Assembly: GCA_964383905.1 (NCBI GenBank)
Contig: CAYLJO010000152.1
Coordinates: forward strand, 1 to 15,475
Length of the DNA stretch: 15,475 bases
Source: CAYLJO01 sp964383905
GTDB lineage: Bacteria; Acidobacteriota; Blastocatellia; Pyrinomonadales; Pyrinomonadaceae
Reading direction: 5' to 3'
Positions 6,190-14,248 of the stretch are shown one piece after another; the first letter of the stretch is position 1, and every line of letters starts with the position of its first letter. Made by a program: the position numbers and the translations under genes. Below the pieces are notes generated by a model. The model did not search any database. It was not told the DNA's origin and worked only from the letters and a program-made list of their open reading frames with translations.

Positions 6190-7050
6190 GTGAATCACGC
6201 GGCTTCGGATCCTCTACCAAACACCGTCGTCGTCATCCCCGCACGCTACAGTTCGACGCGTCTCCCGGGCAAGCCTTTGATCGACATTGCCGGGCGGCCC
6301 ATGATTCTGTGGGTGCTCGAGCGCGCGCTCGCCGCACGCAATGTCGCGCGCGCGATTGTCGCGACCGACGACCGGCGGGTCTTTGATGTTGTTCGCGCCG
6401 CAGGGTTCGAAGCCATGATGACCCGAAATGACCATGCCAGCGGCAGCGACCGGTCGGCCGAGGTCGCCGCTCGGCTTGAAGATGCCGTAGATCTGATCGT
6501 CAACGTGCAAGGGGACGAGCCGCTGATATCCCCGCTGACGATCGAACTCGCGGTAAATGAGCTGTGGGGCGCAGACGATGTTTCAATTGTCACGGCGTGC
6601 GAACCCTTTTCATCCGCCAAAGATGTGTTGAGTCCGGACGTCGTCAAAGTCGTCATGGATGAGGCCGGGCGGGCCCTATATTTTTCGCGCTCGCCCGTAC
6701 CTTATCCCCGCGACGCCGTGCGCCAATACGGGACGCTTTCGACGGCGCTCGAAAGCGTCCCATCATTGCTGGGGCTATTTCGTAAACACACCGGGCTTTA
6801 TGTCTACCGCCGGCACTTTTTGTTAGAATTCACGAAGTGGCGGCAGTCGACGCTTGAGCGCATCGAGTCACTGGAGCAACTGCGCGCGCTTGAGCGCGGC
6901 ATGACGATCAAAGTTGTAGAGGCATATGCGCCTTCCATCGGCGTCGATACTATGGAGGATCTCCGGCACGTGCGCCAGATCATTGAATCACAAGGTTTCG
7001 AGTTAAAGCCAAACTCGAAATCCGGGACTCGAAACTCGAAACTTTCTTAG
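6190..7050 (+). CDS. kdsB: 3-deoxy-manno-octulosonate cytidylyltransferase (CMP-Kdo synthetase)
   Basis: Activates Kdo with CTP to CMP-Kdo, the donor for LPS inner-core assembly; cytosolic. Motifs (286-residue reading): IPARYSSTRLPGKPL (16-30) for nucleotide binding, VATDD (57-61), HASGSDR (82-88), NVQGDEPL (105-112) with the metal Asp, then YFSRSPVPYPRD, KHTGLYVYRR, LEQLRALE and GVDTMEDL towards the C-terminus. The start is uncertain. The open frame reaches a TTG at 6148, but the GTG at 6190 gives a normal short lead before the first motif; neither has a strong Shine-Dalgarno. The last 15 or so residues (rich in Asn, Ser and Lys) are not family sequence. They are encoded by a palindromic/tandem repeat at 6994-7041. 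pyrG, the enzyme supplying CTP, begins 12 bp downstream, which suggests co-transcription. Confidence 0.95.
   Translation: MNHAASDPLPNTVVVIPARYSSTRLPGKPLIDIAGRPMILWVLERALAARNVARAIVATDDRRVFDVVRAAGFEAMMTRNDHASGSDRSAEVAARLEDAVDLIVNVQGDEPLISPLTIELAVNELWGADDVSIVTACEPFSSAKDVLSPDVVKVVMDEAGRALYFSRSPVPYPRDAVRQYGTLSTALESVPSLLGLFRKHTGLYVYRRHFLLEFTKWRQSTLERIESLEQLRALERGMTIKVVEAYAPSIGVDTMEDLRHVRQIIESQGFELKPNSKSGTRNSKLS
6994..7041. repeat. Palindromic plus tandem ACTCGAA repeat inside the 3' end of kdsB
   Basis: TTTCGAGTT (6996-7004) and AACTCGAAA (7012-7020) make a perfect 9-bp stem with a seven-base loop, extendable by a G-T and a G-C pair. Two more copies of ACTCGAAA follow at 7027 and 7034, spaced 14 and 7 bp. 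It is translated as the Asn/Ser/Lys-rich tail of KdsB and ends 9 bp before the last base of the stop codon. The same type of element is otherwise intergenic, so kdsB has probably read into one. Confidence 0.7.
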
Positions 7051-7061
7051 TGAGGTTGGCG

Positions 7062-8756
7062 ATGCCTAAATATATTTTCGTGACGGGCGGTGTGGTTTCA
7101 AGCCTCGGCAAAGGATTGGCCGCGTCTTCCATCGGCTGCCTGCTTGAAGCGCGGGGGCTCCGCGTCGCCCTCATTAAACTCGACCCGTATATTAACGTTG
7201 ATCCGGGAACGATGTCCCCATTTCAGCACGGCGAGGTCTTCGTAACGGACGACGGCGCGGAGACCGACCTCGATCTGGGCCACTACGAGCGCTTCACACA
7301 TGCCCACCTTTCGCAGGCCAACAACTGGACTACCGGCCGTATCTACCTCTCCGTGATCGAGAAGGAGCGGCGCGGCGATTACCTCGGTAAAACAATTCAG
7401 GTCATCCCGCATATTACTAACGAAATCAAAAACGCGGTGCGTGCCGTCGCCGATCAGGATCAGCCGGATGTTGTAATCGTGGAGATCGGCGGAACGGTCG
7501 GCGACATTGAGTCACTGCCGTTTCTCGAAGCGATACGCCAGATGGGCAACGAGGAAGGCGCGGGCAATGCATTATTCATACATGTGACACTCGTGCCGTT
7601 CATCGCCGCGGCGGGAGAACTCAAAACCAAACCGACTCAACATTCCGTGCGCGACCTGCGAGAAATAGGTATCGCGCCGGACATCCTGCTGTGTCGCTCT
7701 GATCGCCCGCTCTCACGTGATTTGCGTTCAAAGATCGCGCTCTTCTGTAACGTCAAAGAATCAGCCGTCATCACCGCGCAGGATGTCGATACCATCTACG
7801 AGGTGCCGCTCGCTTTTCACGAACAGGGATTAGATCAACTTATTGTGACCTTGCTTAATATCGGCGAGCGCGCGGCGCATTCTGATCTCTCAAGCTGGCG
7901 CGAGCTCATCGCGACGATCAGAGAGCCTTCGTCGGGCACAACCTCGATCGCCATCGTCGGCAAATACGTCGAGCTTGAAGATTCATACAAGTCTTTGCGC
8001 GAAGCCCTGACGCACGGCGGCGTCGCCAACAATCTGCGCGTGGACGTTCGCTGGATCGAGTCCGAAGGATTGATGGATGACGATTACGAAGCCCGCCTGC
8101 GTGATTTCGACGCAATTCTCGTGCCCGGCGGCTTCGGCAAGCGTGGCGTCGCCGGAATGATCAAAGCGATAGCCTATGCCAGGCGCACGAAGACGCCTTA
8201 CTTCGGCATCTGCCTTGGGATGCAGACGGCATGCATCGAATACGCGCGCTCGATGTGCGGGCTGAAGGATGCGGACTCGACCGAGTTTGATAGCGCCACA
8301 CCGTACCCCGTGATCTTCAAGCTGCGCGATCTCGTCGACGTCGAAGAGCTCGGCGGCACGATGCGGTTGGGCGCGTGGCCTTGCAAACTCTCCGACGGGT
8401 CGCTGGCGCGCAAGATCTACGGGGTCGAAGAGATCAGCGAGCGGCACCGCCACCGCTATGAGTTTAATCCCGAATTTCGCGAGACGCTGGAGCGCGCGGG
8501 CCTGCAGTTCAGCGGCGTTTCGCCTGACGGAAAGTTTGTCGAGATTATCGAATTGCCGCGCGAGACTCACCCCTGGTTTCTCGGCTGCCAGTTTCATCCC
8601 GAATATAAATCAAAGCCTCTCCGTGCCCATCCACTCTTCGCTTCATTTGTGCGCGCGGCCTACGAGAATCGCATGCGCAACGAGACTGCGCTGGAAGAGA
8701 GAAGCGAAACAGAGATTTTGGCCCATGAACGCGCCGGCGTGGCGGGTGACGATTAA
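7062..8756 (+). CDS. pyrG: CTP synthase
   Basis: Converts UTP, ATP and glutamine to CTP, the last step of pyrimidine nucleotide synthesis; cytosolic tetramer. The 564 residues cover both domains. The N-terminal amidoligase begins PKYIFVTGGVVSSLGKG, with the P-loop (about 9-18, Lys 17) and DPYINVDPGTMSPFQHGEV. The C-terminal class I glutamine amidotransferase has the nucleophile Cys 384 in GICLGMQ and the His 512/Glu 514 pair in FHPEYKSKP. The ATG at 7062 is chosen over the in-frame GTG at 7050 because it gives the invariant family start and has GAGG (7052-7055) six bases upstream. The tail after about residue 535 is an acidic extension of normal type. It is the immediate neighbour of kdsB, which uses CTP. 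The run downstream ends in a gap of about 580 bp. Confidence 0.98.
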   Translation: MPKYIFVTGGVVSSLGKGLAASSIGCLLEARGLRVALIKLDPYINVDPGTMSPFQHGEVFVTDDGAETDLDLGHYERFTHAHLSQANNWTTGRIYLSVIEKERRGDYLGKTIQVIPHITNEIKNAVRAVADQDQPDVVIVEIGGTVGDIESLPFLEAIRQMGNEEGAGNALFIHVTLVPFIAAAGELKTKPTQHSVRDLREIGIAPDILLCRSDRPLSRDLRSKIALFCNVKESAVITAQDVDTIYEVPLAFHEQGLDQLIVTLLNIGERAAHSDLSSWRELIATIREPSSGTTSIAIVGKYVELEDSYKSLREALTHGGVANNLRVDVRWIESEGLMDDDYEARLRDFDAILVPGGFGKRGVAGMIKAIAYARRTKTPYFGICLGMQTACIEYARSMCGLKDADSTEFDSATPYPVIFKLRDLVDVEELGGTMRLGAWPCKLSDGSLARKIYGVEEISERHRHRYEFNPEFRETLERAGLQFSGVSPDGKFVEIIELPRETHPWFLGCQFHPEYKSKPLRAHPLFASFVRAAYENRMRNETALEERSETEILAHERAGVAGDD

Positions 8757-8774
8757 AGGTAAAAGGAGGTGCGC

Positions 8775-8828
8775 ATGCCTGGGGCAGGGGGCCTCACGGC
8801 TCCGGCTGCGTATGCTCGCGTCCAATGA
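8775..8828 (+). CDS. Possible 17-residue small ORF with strong ribosome-binding site
   Basis: AAAAGGAGG (8761-8769) sits five bases before an ATG at 8775. This is the best Shine-Dalgarno in the window, since most genes here have weak ones. The frame encodes 17 residues rich in Gly and Ala and ends with TGA at 8826-8828. It starts 19 bp after the pyrG stop codon, so it could be co-transcribed. It may be a small protein, a leader peptide or the surviving start of a lost gene. No family is recognised. Confidence 0.3.
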   Translation: MPGAGGLTAPAAYARVQ

Positions 8829-9083
8829 TCCGGATGCATCCTCCGCCATCCGAGCCGGTCCGGAAGTGAGTAGATTCATCGGTCCGCCGCCGGTCAAGGG
8901 AATAGGCAGGAGATTAAGTACGTGAACGCTGGGGAGGGCAAGGTTTTGGCTTCCTGGCGTTCGTTTGTCAGGAGCATAGACGTTTCATTGGCCGGTGTGG
9001 GTTAATCTTCCTTGAGCGCACGCCGGGGATTGAAGTCGGATACGGTCTGGCGAGACAATGCCGGGGCGCGCCATTGCAACAGA

Positions 9084-9099
9084 AGCGGCGGAAGCCGCT
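9084..9099. other. GNRA-loop hairpin in the pyrG-kinase spacer
   Basis: AGCGGC (9084-9089) and GCCGCT (9094-9099) form a perfect six-bp stem closed by the tetraloop GGAA, a stable GNRA type on the plus strand. CTTGAG follows rather than a T-run, so it does not look like a standard intrinsic terminator. Confidence 0.35.
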
Positions 9100-9219
9100 C
9101 TTGAGTAAGGTTCTGAGGGACTAAAACTTGAGCGTCTCGTCCACCGTGGCCGTACCCGAAAACTTTGCTTCCCGGCGGGTGATGGAAAGCGCGGGACGAA
9201 ATACGAAAGGGAGGCGCGT

Positions 9220-9240
9220 TACTACATCGGTGTTGTAGTG
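9220..9240. promoter_or_regulatory. Inverted repeat upstream of the kinase gene
   Basis: ACTACA (9221-9226) and TGTAGT (9234-9239) are perfect inverted copies separated by seven bases, and one further T-G wobble extends the pair. The site lies about 100 bp before the kinase start and could be an operator or leader hairpin. The binding protein is unknown. Confidence 0.3.
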
Positions 9241-9338
9241 TACTATGCCATCAGAAAGGAAACATTCAGACCGGATACATCGCCGTATATATTACGGAGC
9301 ATCTGACTATCTGTCCCCGGCAGCCTTAATTGATTCTT

Positions 9339-10970
9339 ATGTTTCATTGCCCTAAATGCGGTCGGCGTTACGCGGATGACGTACAGGTGTGCCCGGAAGA
9401 CGGCACCCCTTTGCGGGCCGATTCCACCGTGGCAATTGGCATTCCGGTTGACCCGATGATCGGCCGCACGCTCGACGACAAGTATCGGCTTGACGAGCAT
9501 TTGGGCATTGGCGGTATGGGCACCGTCTACCGCGCGACCCATCTTTTAATTGATCGCCCCGTCGCGATCAAAGTTCTTAACCCGCGCTTTGTCGAAGATG
9601 AAGCGGCGCAGGAGCGTTTCCGCCGTGAAGCCCGCGCCGCCGGACGCCTGCGACACACCAATGCTGTTGCCGTCACCGATTTCGGTCGCACGTCGGACGG
9701 CTACGTCTATATCGTCATGGAGTTGTTAGAGGGCCGCACACTGCGCGACGTGCTGGCGCGCGAAGCCCCCCTCGATATTGCCCGCTCCGTCTCTTTGATG
9801 CTGCAAATCTCGGCGGCCGTCGCCGCGGCGCACGAGGCGGGAATTATTCACCGCGATCTGAAGCCGGCAAACATATTTATCGTACAGCGCCAGAACGCCC
9901 CAGCGGTTGTTAAGGTTCTGGATTTCGGTATTGCCAAACTCGCCGCCGAAACGGTCGATGAGGCCGAAGCTAATACGCTCACACAAACGGGAGTGATGAT
10001 CGGTACGCCGCGCTACATGTCGCCGGAACAGTGCGACGGGGCGAAACTCACCTCCGCCTCGGACGTCTACAGCCTGGGGATTATTCTTTACGAAATGCTG
10101 ACGGGCACAACCCCTTTTACGGGCTCGTCGCCGCTCGCCGTCGCCCTCAAACACTCTTCACAGCCGCCTCGCAGGCCCAGCGAGCTTGTGGCCGGAATAC
10201 CTCGGCCACTTGAAGAAGTTGTACTTCACGCGCTTGAAAAGAGGCCGGAGGAGCGGCCTCCTGATGCAGGCGCATTCCGCCGCGAGCTCTATGCGCTGGC
10301 TGAACGCCTCGGGCTGGAGCATGCCGCCGCTTTCAGCGCGCCGACTATCGAGACGCTGCGCAACGCCGGGACCGAAACACCTTCGGGTCGGCTCGTCATC
10401 GACATCGAGCGCCTCCGTCAAAATCGCGCTGCAGCAGCCAGGACACATGAAACGATCGTTCTCGCCGATACGAAGGAAGAACCGGAGCCACAGGTGAGCG
10501 TCGAGCATGCTGCTCCGGCCGTCGAGCTCGGCCCTTCCTCAGCCCGTCAGGGCCCGCTCTCGCAGATGAGAGCGGCCTTCGGCCAGAGGCGGTCACTACT
10601 CAAGAGGCTGCCTGTTGCCTTGATTGGTGTATGTCTGGCGCTGCTCTTTTCCATAGTGGGCGCGGTCGCTCTTTTCAGTACCCGGCATCCGGCGGATTCG
10701 ACTTCCTCGGTAAATACTAATGAAGCGCCGAGCAGTCCGACCCCGGCACGTGAAGCCGAGCCGGCGCCGTCTGCGCCGAAGCCGGAGCCGAATCCTTCCG
10801 TGCAGGAACCCAAAGAGAACGAATCATCGGAGCGCGAGGAGCATGGAACGCAGCGGTATATCCCACACTCGCGCAGGTCCGAGGGCGTAGTCCGCGGGGT
10901 GAGGCCCCCGAGAGGTGGTTTCCTCCACAAGGTTAAGAAAATATTTAAGAAGCCATTGAAGCCATTTTAG
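9339..10970 (+). CDS. Hanks-type Ser/Thr protein kinase with N-terminal zinc-ribbon-like motif and one membrane segment
   Basis: A 543-residue kinase. An N-terminal CPKC..CPEDG ribbon-like motif (Cys 4, 7, 18 with Asp 21 in the fourth place) comes first. The kinase domain follows at about 50-325: G-loop LGIGGMGTVYRA (55-66), catalytic Lys 78 in VAIKVL, HRDLKPANIF (171-180, Asp 173), DFGIAK (195-200), an activation segment with several Thr, and GTPRYMSPEQ (222-231). A linker of about 100 residues leads to a single membrane helix (about 424-447), then a Pro/Glu-rich outer region ending in a very basic tail (HKVKKIFKKPLKP). No PASTA, TPR or WD repeats are present. The ATG at 9339 is preferred over TTG at 9330 because it places the Cys motif at the normal N-terminus. 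The PP2C at 2629 is a candidate counter-enzyme. All catalytic residues are present, so it should be active; its targets are unknown. Confidence 0.95.
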   Translation: MFHCPKCGRRYADDVQVCPEDGTPLRADSTVAIGIPVDPMIGRTLDDKYRLDEHLGIGGMGTVYRATHLLIDRPVAIKVLNPRFVEDEAAQERFRREARAAGRLRHTNAVAVTDFGRTSDGYVYIVMELLEGRTLRDVLAREAPLDIARSVSLMLQISAAVAAAHEAGIIHRDLKPANIFIVQRQNAPAVVKVLDFGIAKLAAETVDEAEANTLTQTGVMIGTPRYMSPEQCDGAKLTSASDVYSLGIILYEMLTGTTPFTGSSPLAVALKHSSQPPRRPSELVAGIPRPLEEVVLHALEKRPEERPPDAGAFRRELYALAERLGLEHAAAFSAPTIETLRNAGTETPSGRLVIDIERLRQNRAAAARTHETIVLADTKEEPEPQVSVEHAAPAVELGPSSARQGPLSQMRAAFGQRRSLLKRLPVALIGVCLALLFSIVGAVALFSTRHPADSTSSVNTNEAPSSPTPAREAEPAPSAPKPEPNPSVQEPKENESSEREEHGTQRYIPHSRRSEGVVRGVRPPRGGFLHKVKKIFKKPLKPF

Positions 10971-11042
10971 CCGCCGTGTTTTACCGGGCGGTCTGGTTCG
11001 GTGCCAGATCTACATCCACTGCGCCGGAATCAAGCTAGGAAT

Positions 11043-11900
11043 ATGACTGAGCAATCGAACACAAAATCGTTTAAGGTTGGCGGGGCCACTTTCGGCGACG
11101 GAAGGCTCACCATCATCGCCGGGCCGTGCGTCATCGAATCCGCTGAACACGCTTTAATGATGGCCCGTGAGTGTGCCGAAAGGGCCCGCGCCGTCGGCCT
11201 CGATTACGTTTTCAAATCGTCTTTTGACAAGGCAAACCGTTCATCCATTCAGAGTTTCCGCGGGCTCGGTATGAATGCCGGTCTGGACGCCTTGCGGCGC
11301 GTTAAAGAAGAGGTCGGCATACCCGTCTTAACGGACGTGCATGAAGTCACGCAGGTCGAGCTGGTTGCAGAGGTTGCGGACATCCTGCAAATTCCGGCCT
11401 TCCTCTCGCGTCAGACCGATTTGATCGTGGAATCTGCCCGCACGGGCCGCGCCGTCAATGTTAAAAAGGGGCAATTCCTCGCCCCACAGGATGCGCGCAA
11501 TATCGTCGATAAAGCCCGCGCCGCCGGGTGCGAAAAATTGCTTCTGACCGAACGCGGCGTCAGCTTCGGTTACAATAATCTGGTCGTCGACATGCGCTCG
11601 TTCCCGATCATGCGCGGGTTCGGGGTGCCGGTTGTTTTTGATGTCACACATTCCCTGCAACTGCCGGGCGGTCTGGGCCATGCAACCGGTGGATTATCGC
11701 AATACATCGAACCTCTCGCCCGTGCCGGAGTCGCCTGCGGCGTTGATGCAGTTTTCATGGAGGTGCATGACAGGCCCGAACAGGCACCGTCTGACGGCCC
11801 GAATATGCTCCCACTTGAGCGCATGAGCGCGCTGCTGGAAATGTTGCGCGACATTCATGCGCTCGTCGGGCACAGCGCGGCGCGAGCCGCCCGCGAGTAA
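11043..11900 (+). CDS. kdsA: 3-deoxy-8-phosphooctulonate synthase (Kdo-8-phosphate synthase)
   Basis: Condenses phosphoenolpyruvate with D-arabinose-5-phosphate to Kdo-8-phosphate, the committed step to Kdo; cytosolic. The 285-residue protein has IAGPCVIES (25-33), KSSFDKANRSS (58-68), TDVHE (97-101), DILQIPAFLSRQTDL (113-127), NVKKGQFLAP (139-148) and DVTHSLQLPGG (200-210). Cys 29, His 203, Glu 240 and Asp 251 match the four metal ligands of the metal-dependent class (Aquifex type); the E. coli class has Asn in place of the Cys. The ATG at 11043 gives the usual lead before the first motif. A GTG start at 11001 is possible but adds 14 residues unlike the family. The only ribosome-binding candidate (AGGA at 11037-11040) is unusually close to the ATG. 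It is followed 45 bp later by the M1-like gene and then kdsC. Confidence 0.96.
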   Translation: MTEQSNTKSFKVGGATFGDGRLTIIAGPCVIESAEHALMMARECAERARAVGLDYVFKSSFDKANRSSIQSFRGLGMNAGLDALRRVKEEVGIPVLTDVHEVTQVELVAEVADILQIPAFLSRQTDLIVESARTGRAVNVKKGQFLAPQDARNIVDKARAAGCEKLLLTERGVSFGYNNLVVDMRSFPIMRGFGVPVVFDVTHSLQLPGGLGHATGGLSQYIEPLARAGVACGVDAVFMEVHDRPEQAPSDGPNMLPLERMSALLEMLRDIHALVGHSAARAARE

Positions 11901-11945
11901 TCGGTACGGCGCGTTCAGACCACATCTCGGGCATAATTTCAAAGC

Positions 11946-14243
11946 ATGAAAATAGTTCGATCCCTTCCCTTACTCTCGCTTGTCATCTTGATCTGCGTTC
12001 CGGTTGTCAGCCGCGCGCAGGATGAGCCACGCGCCGCATGGCAGGTGTCCCGTTTTGACATCACAGCCAGAGCGGCTGAACGGGCTTTGAGCGCACGCGC
12101 CTTGCTCACCCTCTTAAATGTTGGTCGTGGAGCGGGCTCAACCGTTACCCTGCGGATCAGTGCCAGGGCGGAGGTCAAATCGGTCAGCGTCAATGATGCG
12201 AATGCCCCCTTTCGGTCACAACCTGAGCCACGCATTAGCCTTCAGCGGATAATAGTCACTCTTCCGGCACCGGTCGCGCCAAACGCCGGCGCCATTGTCA
12301 CCGTGGATTACCAGCTACCGGTTGCCGAAAATTCCGGTCTGGCGGCCATTTCGCCACTCGGAACCCAATTCCTCCCACTCTCTTTCTGGTACCCCTCACC
12401 CAACCCACCCACCTCATTGCGCGGGGCGGACACCGCGCCGGTTCGTCTAACCATCGAGCATGCGCCCTCTGAGCTTCTCGTTTCATCCGGCGAAGGGGCG
12501 TCTGCTGGCGGGACTTCATTTGAGACCAGGCTTTATGCCCAACCCTTTTTTCTGACCGGCAATTGGGACGTTGACGAGGGCGCGGGTGATGCGCGTGGCA
12601 TTAGCGTCTGGTTGCCGAGGGGGGCGAGTGCGGAGGAGCGCAAACAGGCCGATGCGATCATCGGGCTCGCCTCTTCCGCGCGCGCTTTCTTTACGACCCT
12701 TCTCGGCGCGGCCCCCGAGACCCAGGTCAGGGTTGTCGCCGTCAATCGTGGCGCAGGATTTAACGACGCGGGCGCCCTCCTGCTCGACGCTGCCGCGCTG
12801 CGCCGCACAAAGATCGATTCCGTCACGGCGCTTCAGGTCGCCGAAACCATCGCACGCCTGTGGCTGGGCGGGGCGACGGCCGTACGCGGCGAAGGGCTCG
12901 GCGTCTTGCGCGAAGGCCTCACACGTTTCATATCGACGCTCTTCATCGAGAAACAGTTCGGGAGGGAAGCGTCAGAAGCAATGCGGACGCGTGAGCGCAT
13001 CGCTTATACGGCAGTCGCGCGGCGAGATGCGCCGCTTTCACAATCGACGCCTCTTGATGAAACATATTTTAGTTCGGTTACTAATAAGGGGGCGATGGTC
13101 TGGCGGCTCGTCGATCGCGCACTCGGGCGCGACGCTTTGATGGCCGTGTTGCGCAACCTCTTACAGGCAGGAAAGAGTAGCGCAAATGGACTAACGCTTG
13201 CCGCTGTCCGTGCGGTGCTCCTGGAGCGCGGGGGCCAAAGCGTGAAGAGTATTCTCGATCAGGAGCTGGATCAGCCGACCGATATGGATCTGTTGGTGGG
13301 GCTGCCGCAGCAGCGCGGCGGGCAGTGGGTCGCGGCGCTGCGTAATTTAGGCTCACTCGACGCTACGGTAACGGTCGCTGCGACCACAGATCGGGGCGAG
13401 CACTTGACCACTGATGTGACTATCCCGGCGCGCAATTTTAGCGAGGCCGTTTTCAAAACATCTGCGCGCATCGTCCGCGTCGAAGTAGATCCGGATAAGC
13501 TCTACCCACAGCTTGATTACACGAATGATGTCGCTCCGCGCGCCAGCTTAAGCGAGGCCGCGCTGGCCGAGGCCGCACGCGCCTTCGGCGCGCAGGATTT
13601 TGCTCGCGCCGAGACAATCGCACGCGAGTTGCTCGCGATTTCACCACACATGGAAGAGGCGCGGATCATCTTGGCCCGCGCCCTGCTGGGTCAAAATAAG
13701 ATGGCGGAGGCAGAGAAGGAGTTTCGCGCCGCGCTTGACGAGCGCCTTCCGACGCCGGCCACGTTGGCGTGGGCCAACATCGGACTTGGCGAGATCAGCT
13801 TGCGGCGGGGTCAGGCGGCCGAGGCCGCACGCCATTTTAATGAAGCGGTTCGCGCCGACGCCGAGTACGCCTCCACACTTGCCGCCCGCAATGCCCGGAT
13901 CAAAGCGGAAGCGGCCGCGCCGCCTGCGCCCGATGACTCCGCCCGCTCCTTCATCGCGCAACTGGATCAGGCGATTAAAGGCGGGAGAAAAACGGAGATC
14001 GAAGCGCTCATCGTGCCGGGTGAGCTCGTCAAGTTTATCAAGGGGATCGTCAGCAGCCAGCCCGAGGTGTGGCAGACGCGTGTGTTGCGCACCGAGCCAC
14101 TGGGCGCGGACCGTCTGGCCGCGGATGTCAGCCTTAACACGAGGGAGCTGGGCCGCGATCAATCGGGAACGGCTGTGCTGATTCTCGCCCGGACAGGTAG
14201 CGCCTGGAAGCTCGCCGACATCCAGTTCTTCGAGGTGCGTTAA
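11946..14243 (+). CDS. Secreted M1-peptidase-like protein lacking zinc ligands, with TPRs and C-terminal NTF2-like domain
   Basis: A 765-residue exported protein. A signal peptide comes first (hydrophobic core about 6-20, cleavage likely after SRA, 22-24). A beta-rich region (about 30-210) resembles the N-terminal domain of M1 aminopeptidases. The segment 265-330 aligns by pattern with the M1 catalytic helix pair: where relatives have HExxHxWxG, this has AETIARLWLGG (299-309), and where NEGxxxF is expected it has REGLTRFIS (322-330). Both zinc His and the general-base position are lost, so it should not be a peptidase. After a beta-domain (about 450-515) come two or three TPR-like helix pairs (about 535-650) and a final alpha/beta segment (about 665-765) of NTF2-like appearance. 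It lies between kdsA and kdsC, with only 5 bp before kdsC, so it is probably co-transcribed with Kdo synthesis. A scaffold or binding role in the periplasm is an inference. Confidence 0.8.
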   Translation: MKIVRSLPLLSLVILICVPVVSRAQDEPRAAWQVSRFDITARAAERALSARALLTLLNVGRGAGSTVTLRISARAEVKSVSVNDANAPFRSQPEPRISLQRIIVTLPAPVAPNAGAIVTVDYQLPVAENSGLAAISPLGTQFLPLSFWYPSPNPPTSLRGADTAPVRLTIEHAPSELLVSSGEGASAGGTSFETRLYAQPFFLTGNWDVDEGAGDARGISVWLPRGASAEERKQADAIIGLASSARAFFTTLLGAAPETQVRVVAVNRGAGFNDAGALLLDAAALRRTKIDSVTALQVAETIARLWLGGATAVRGEGLGVLREGLTRFISTLFIEKQFGREASEAMRTRERIAYTAVARRDAPLSQSTPLDETYFSSVTNKGAMVWRLVDRALGRDALMAVLRNLLQAGKSSANGLTLAAVRAVLLERGGQSVKSILDQELDQPTDMDLLVGLPQQRGGQWVAALRNLGSLDATVTVAATTDRGEHLTTDVTIPARNFSEAVFKTSARIVRVEVDPDKLYPQLDYTNDVAPRASLSEAALAEAARAFGAQDFARAETIARELLAISPHMEEARIILARALLGQNKMAEAEKEFRAALDERLPTPATLAWANIGLGEISLRRGQAAEAARHFNEAVRADAEYASTLAARNARIKAEAAAPPAPDDSARSFIAQLDQAIKGGRKTEIEALIVPGELVKFIKGIVSSQPEVWQTRVLRTEPLGADRLAADVSLNTRELGRDQSGTAVLILARTGSAWKLADIQFFEVR

Positions 14244-14248
14244 AGGGC

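Larger units (their letters stand above)
8757..9338. other. Intergenic region between pyrG and the kinase gene
   Basis: About 580 bp with no recognised gene. It contains a consensus Shine-Dalgarno before a 17-codon frame (8764-8828), a hairpin with a GGAA loop (9084-9099) and a dyad (9220-9240) about 100 bp upstream of the kinase. A minus-strand frame free of stops spans 9002-9253 but has no start codon near its beginning and no known motif. No clear intrinsic terminator for pyrG is seen. Confidence 0.5.

Noticed and set aside
9002..9253. Minus-strand stretch of 82 codons without a stop in the pyrG-kinase spacer
   Set aside because: No ATG, GTG or TTG near its upstream end and no recognisable family; may be chance in GC-rich DNA or an old gene remnant.
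10971..10991. CCGCC/GGCGG inverted repeat after the kinase gene as a terminator
   Set aside because: Only five pairs with an 11-base loop and no T-run.
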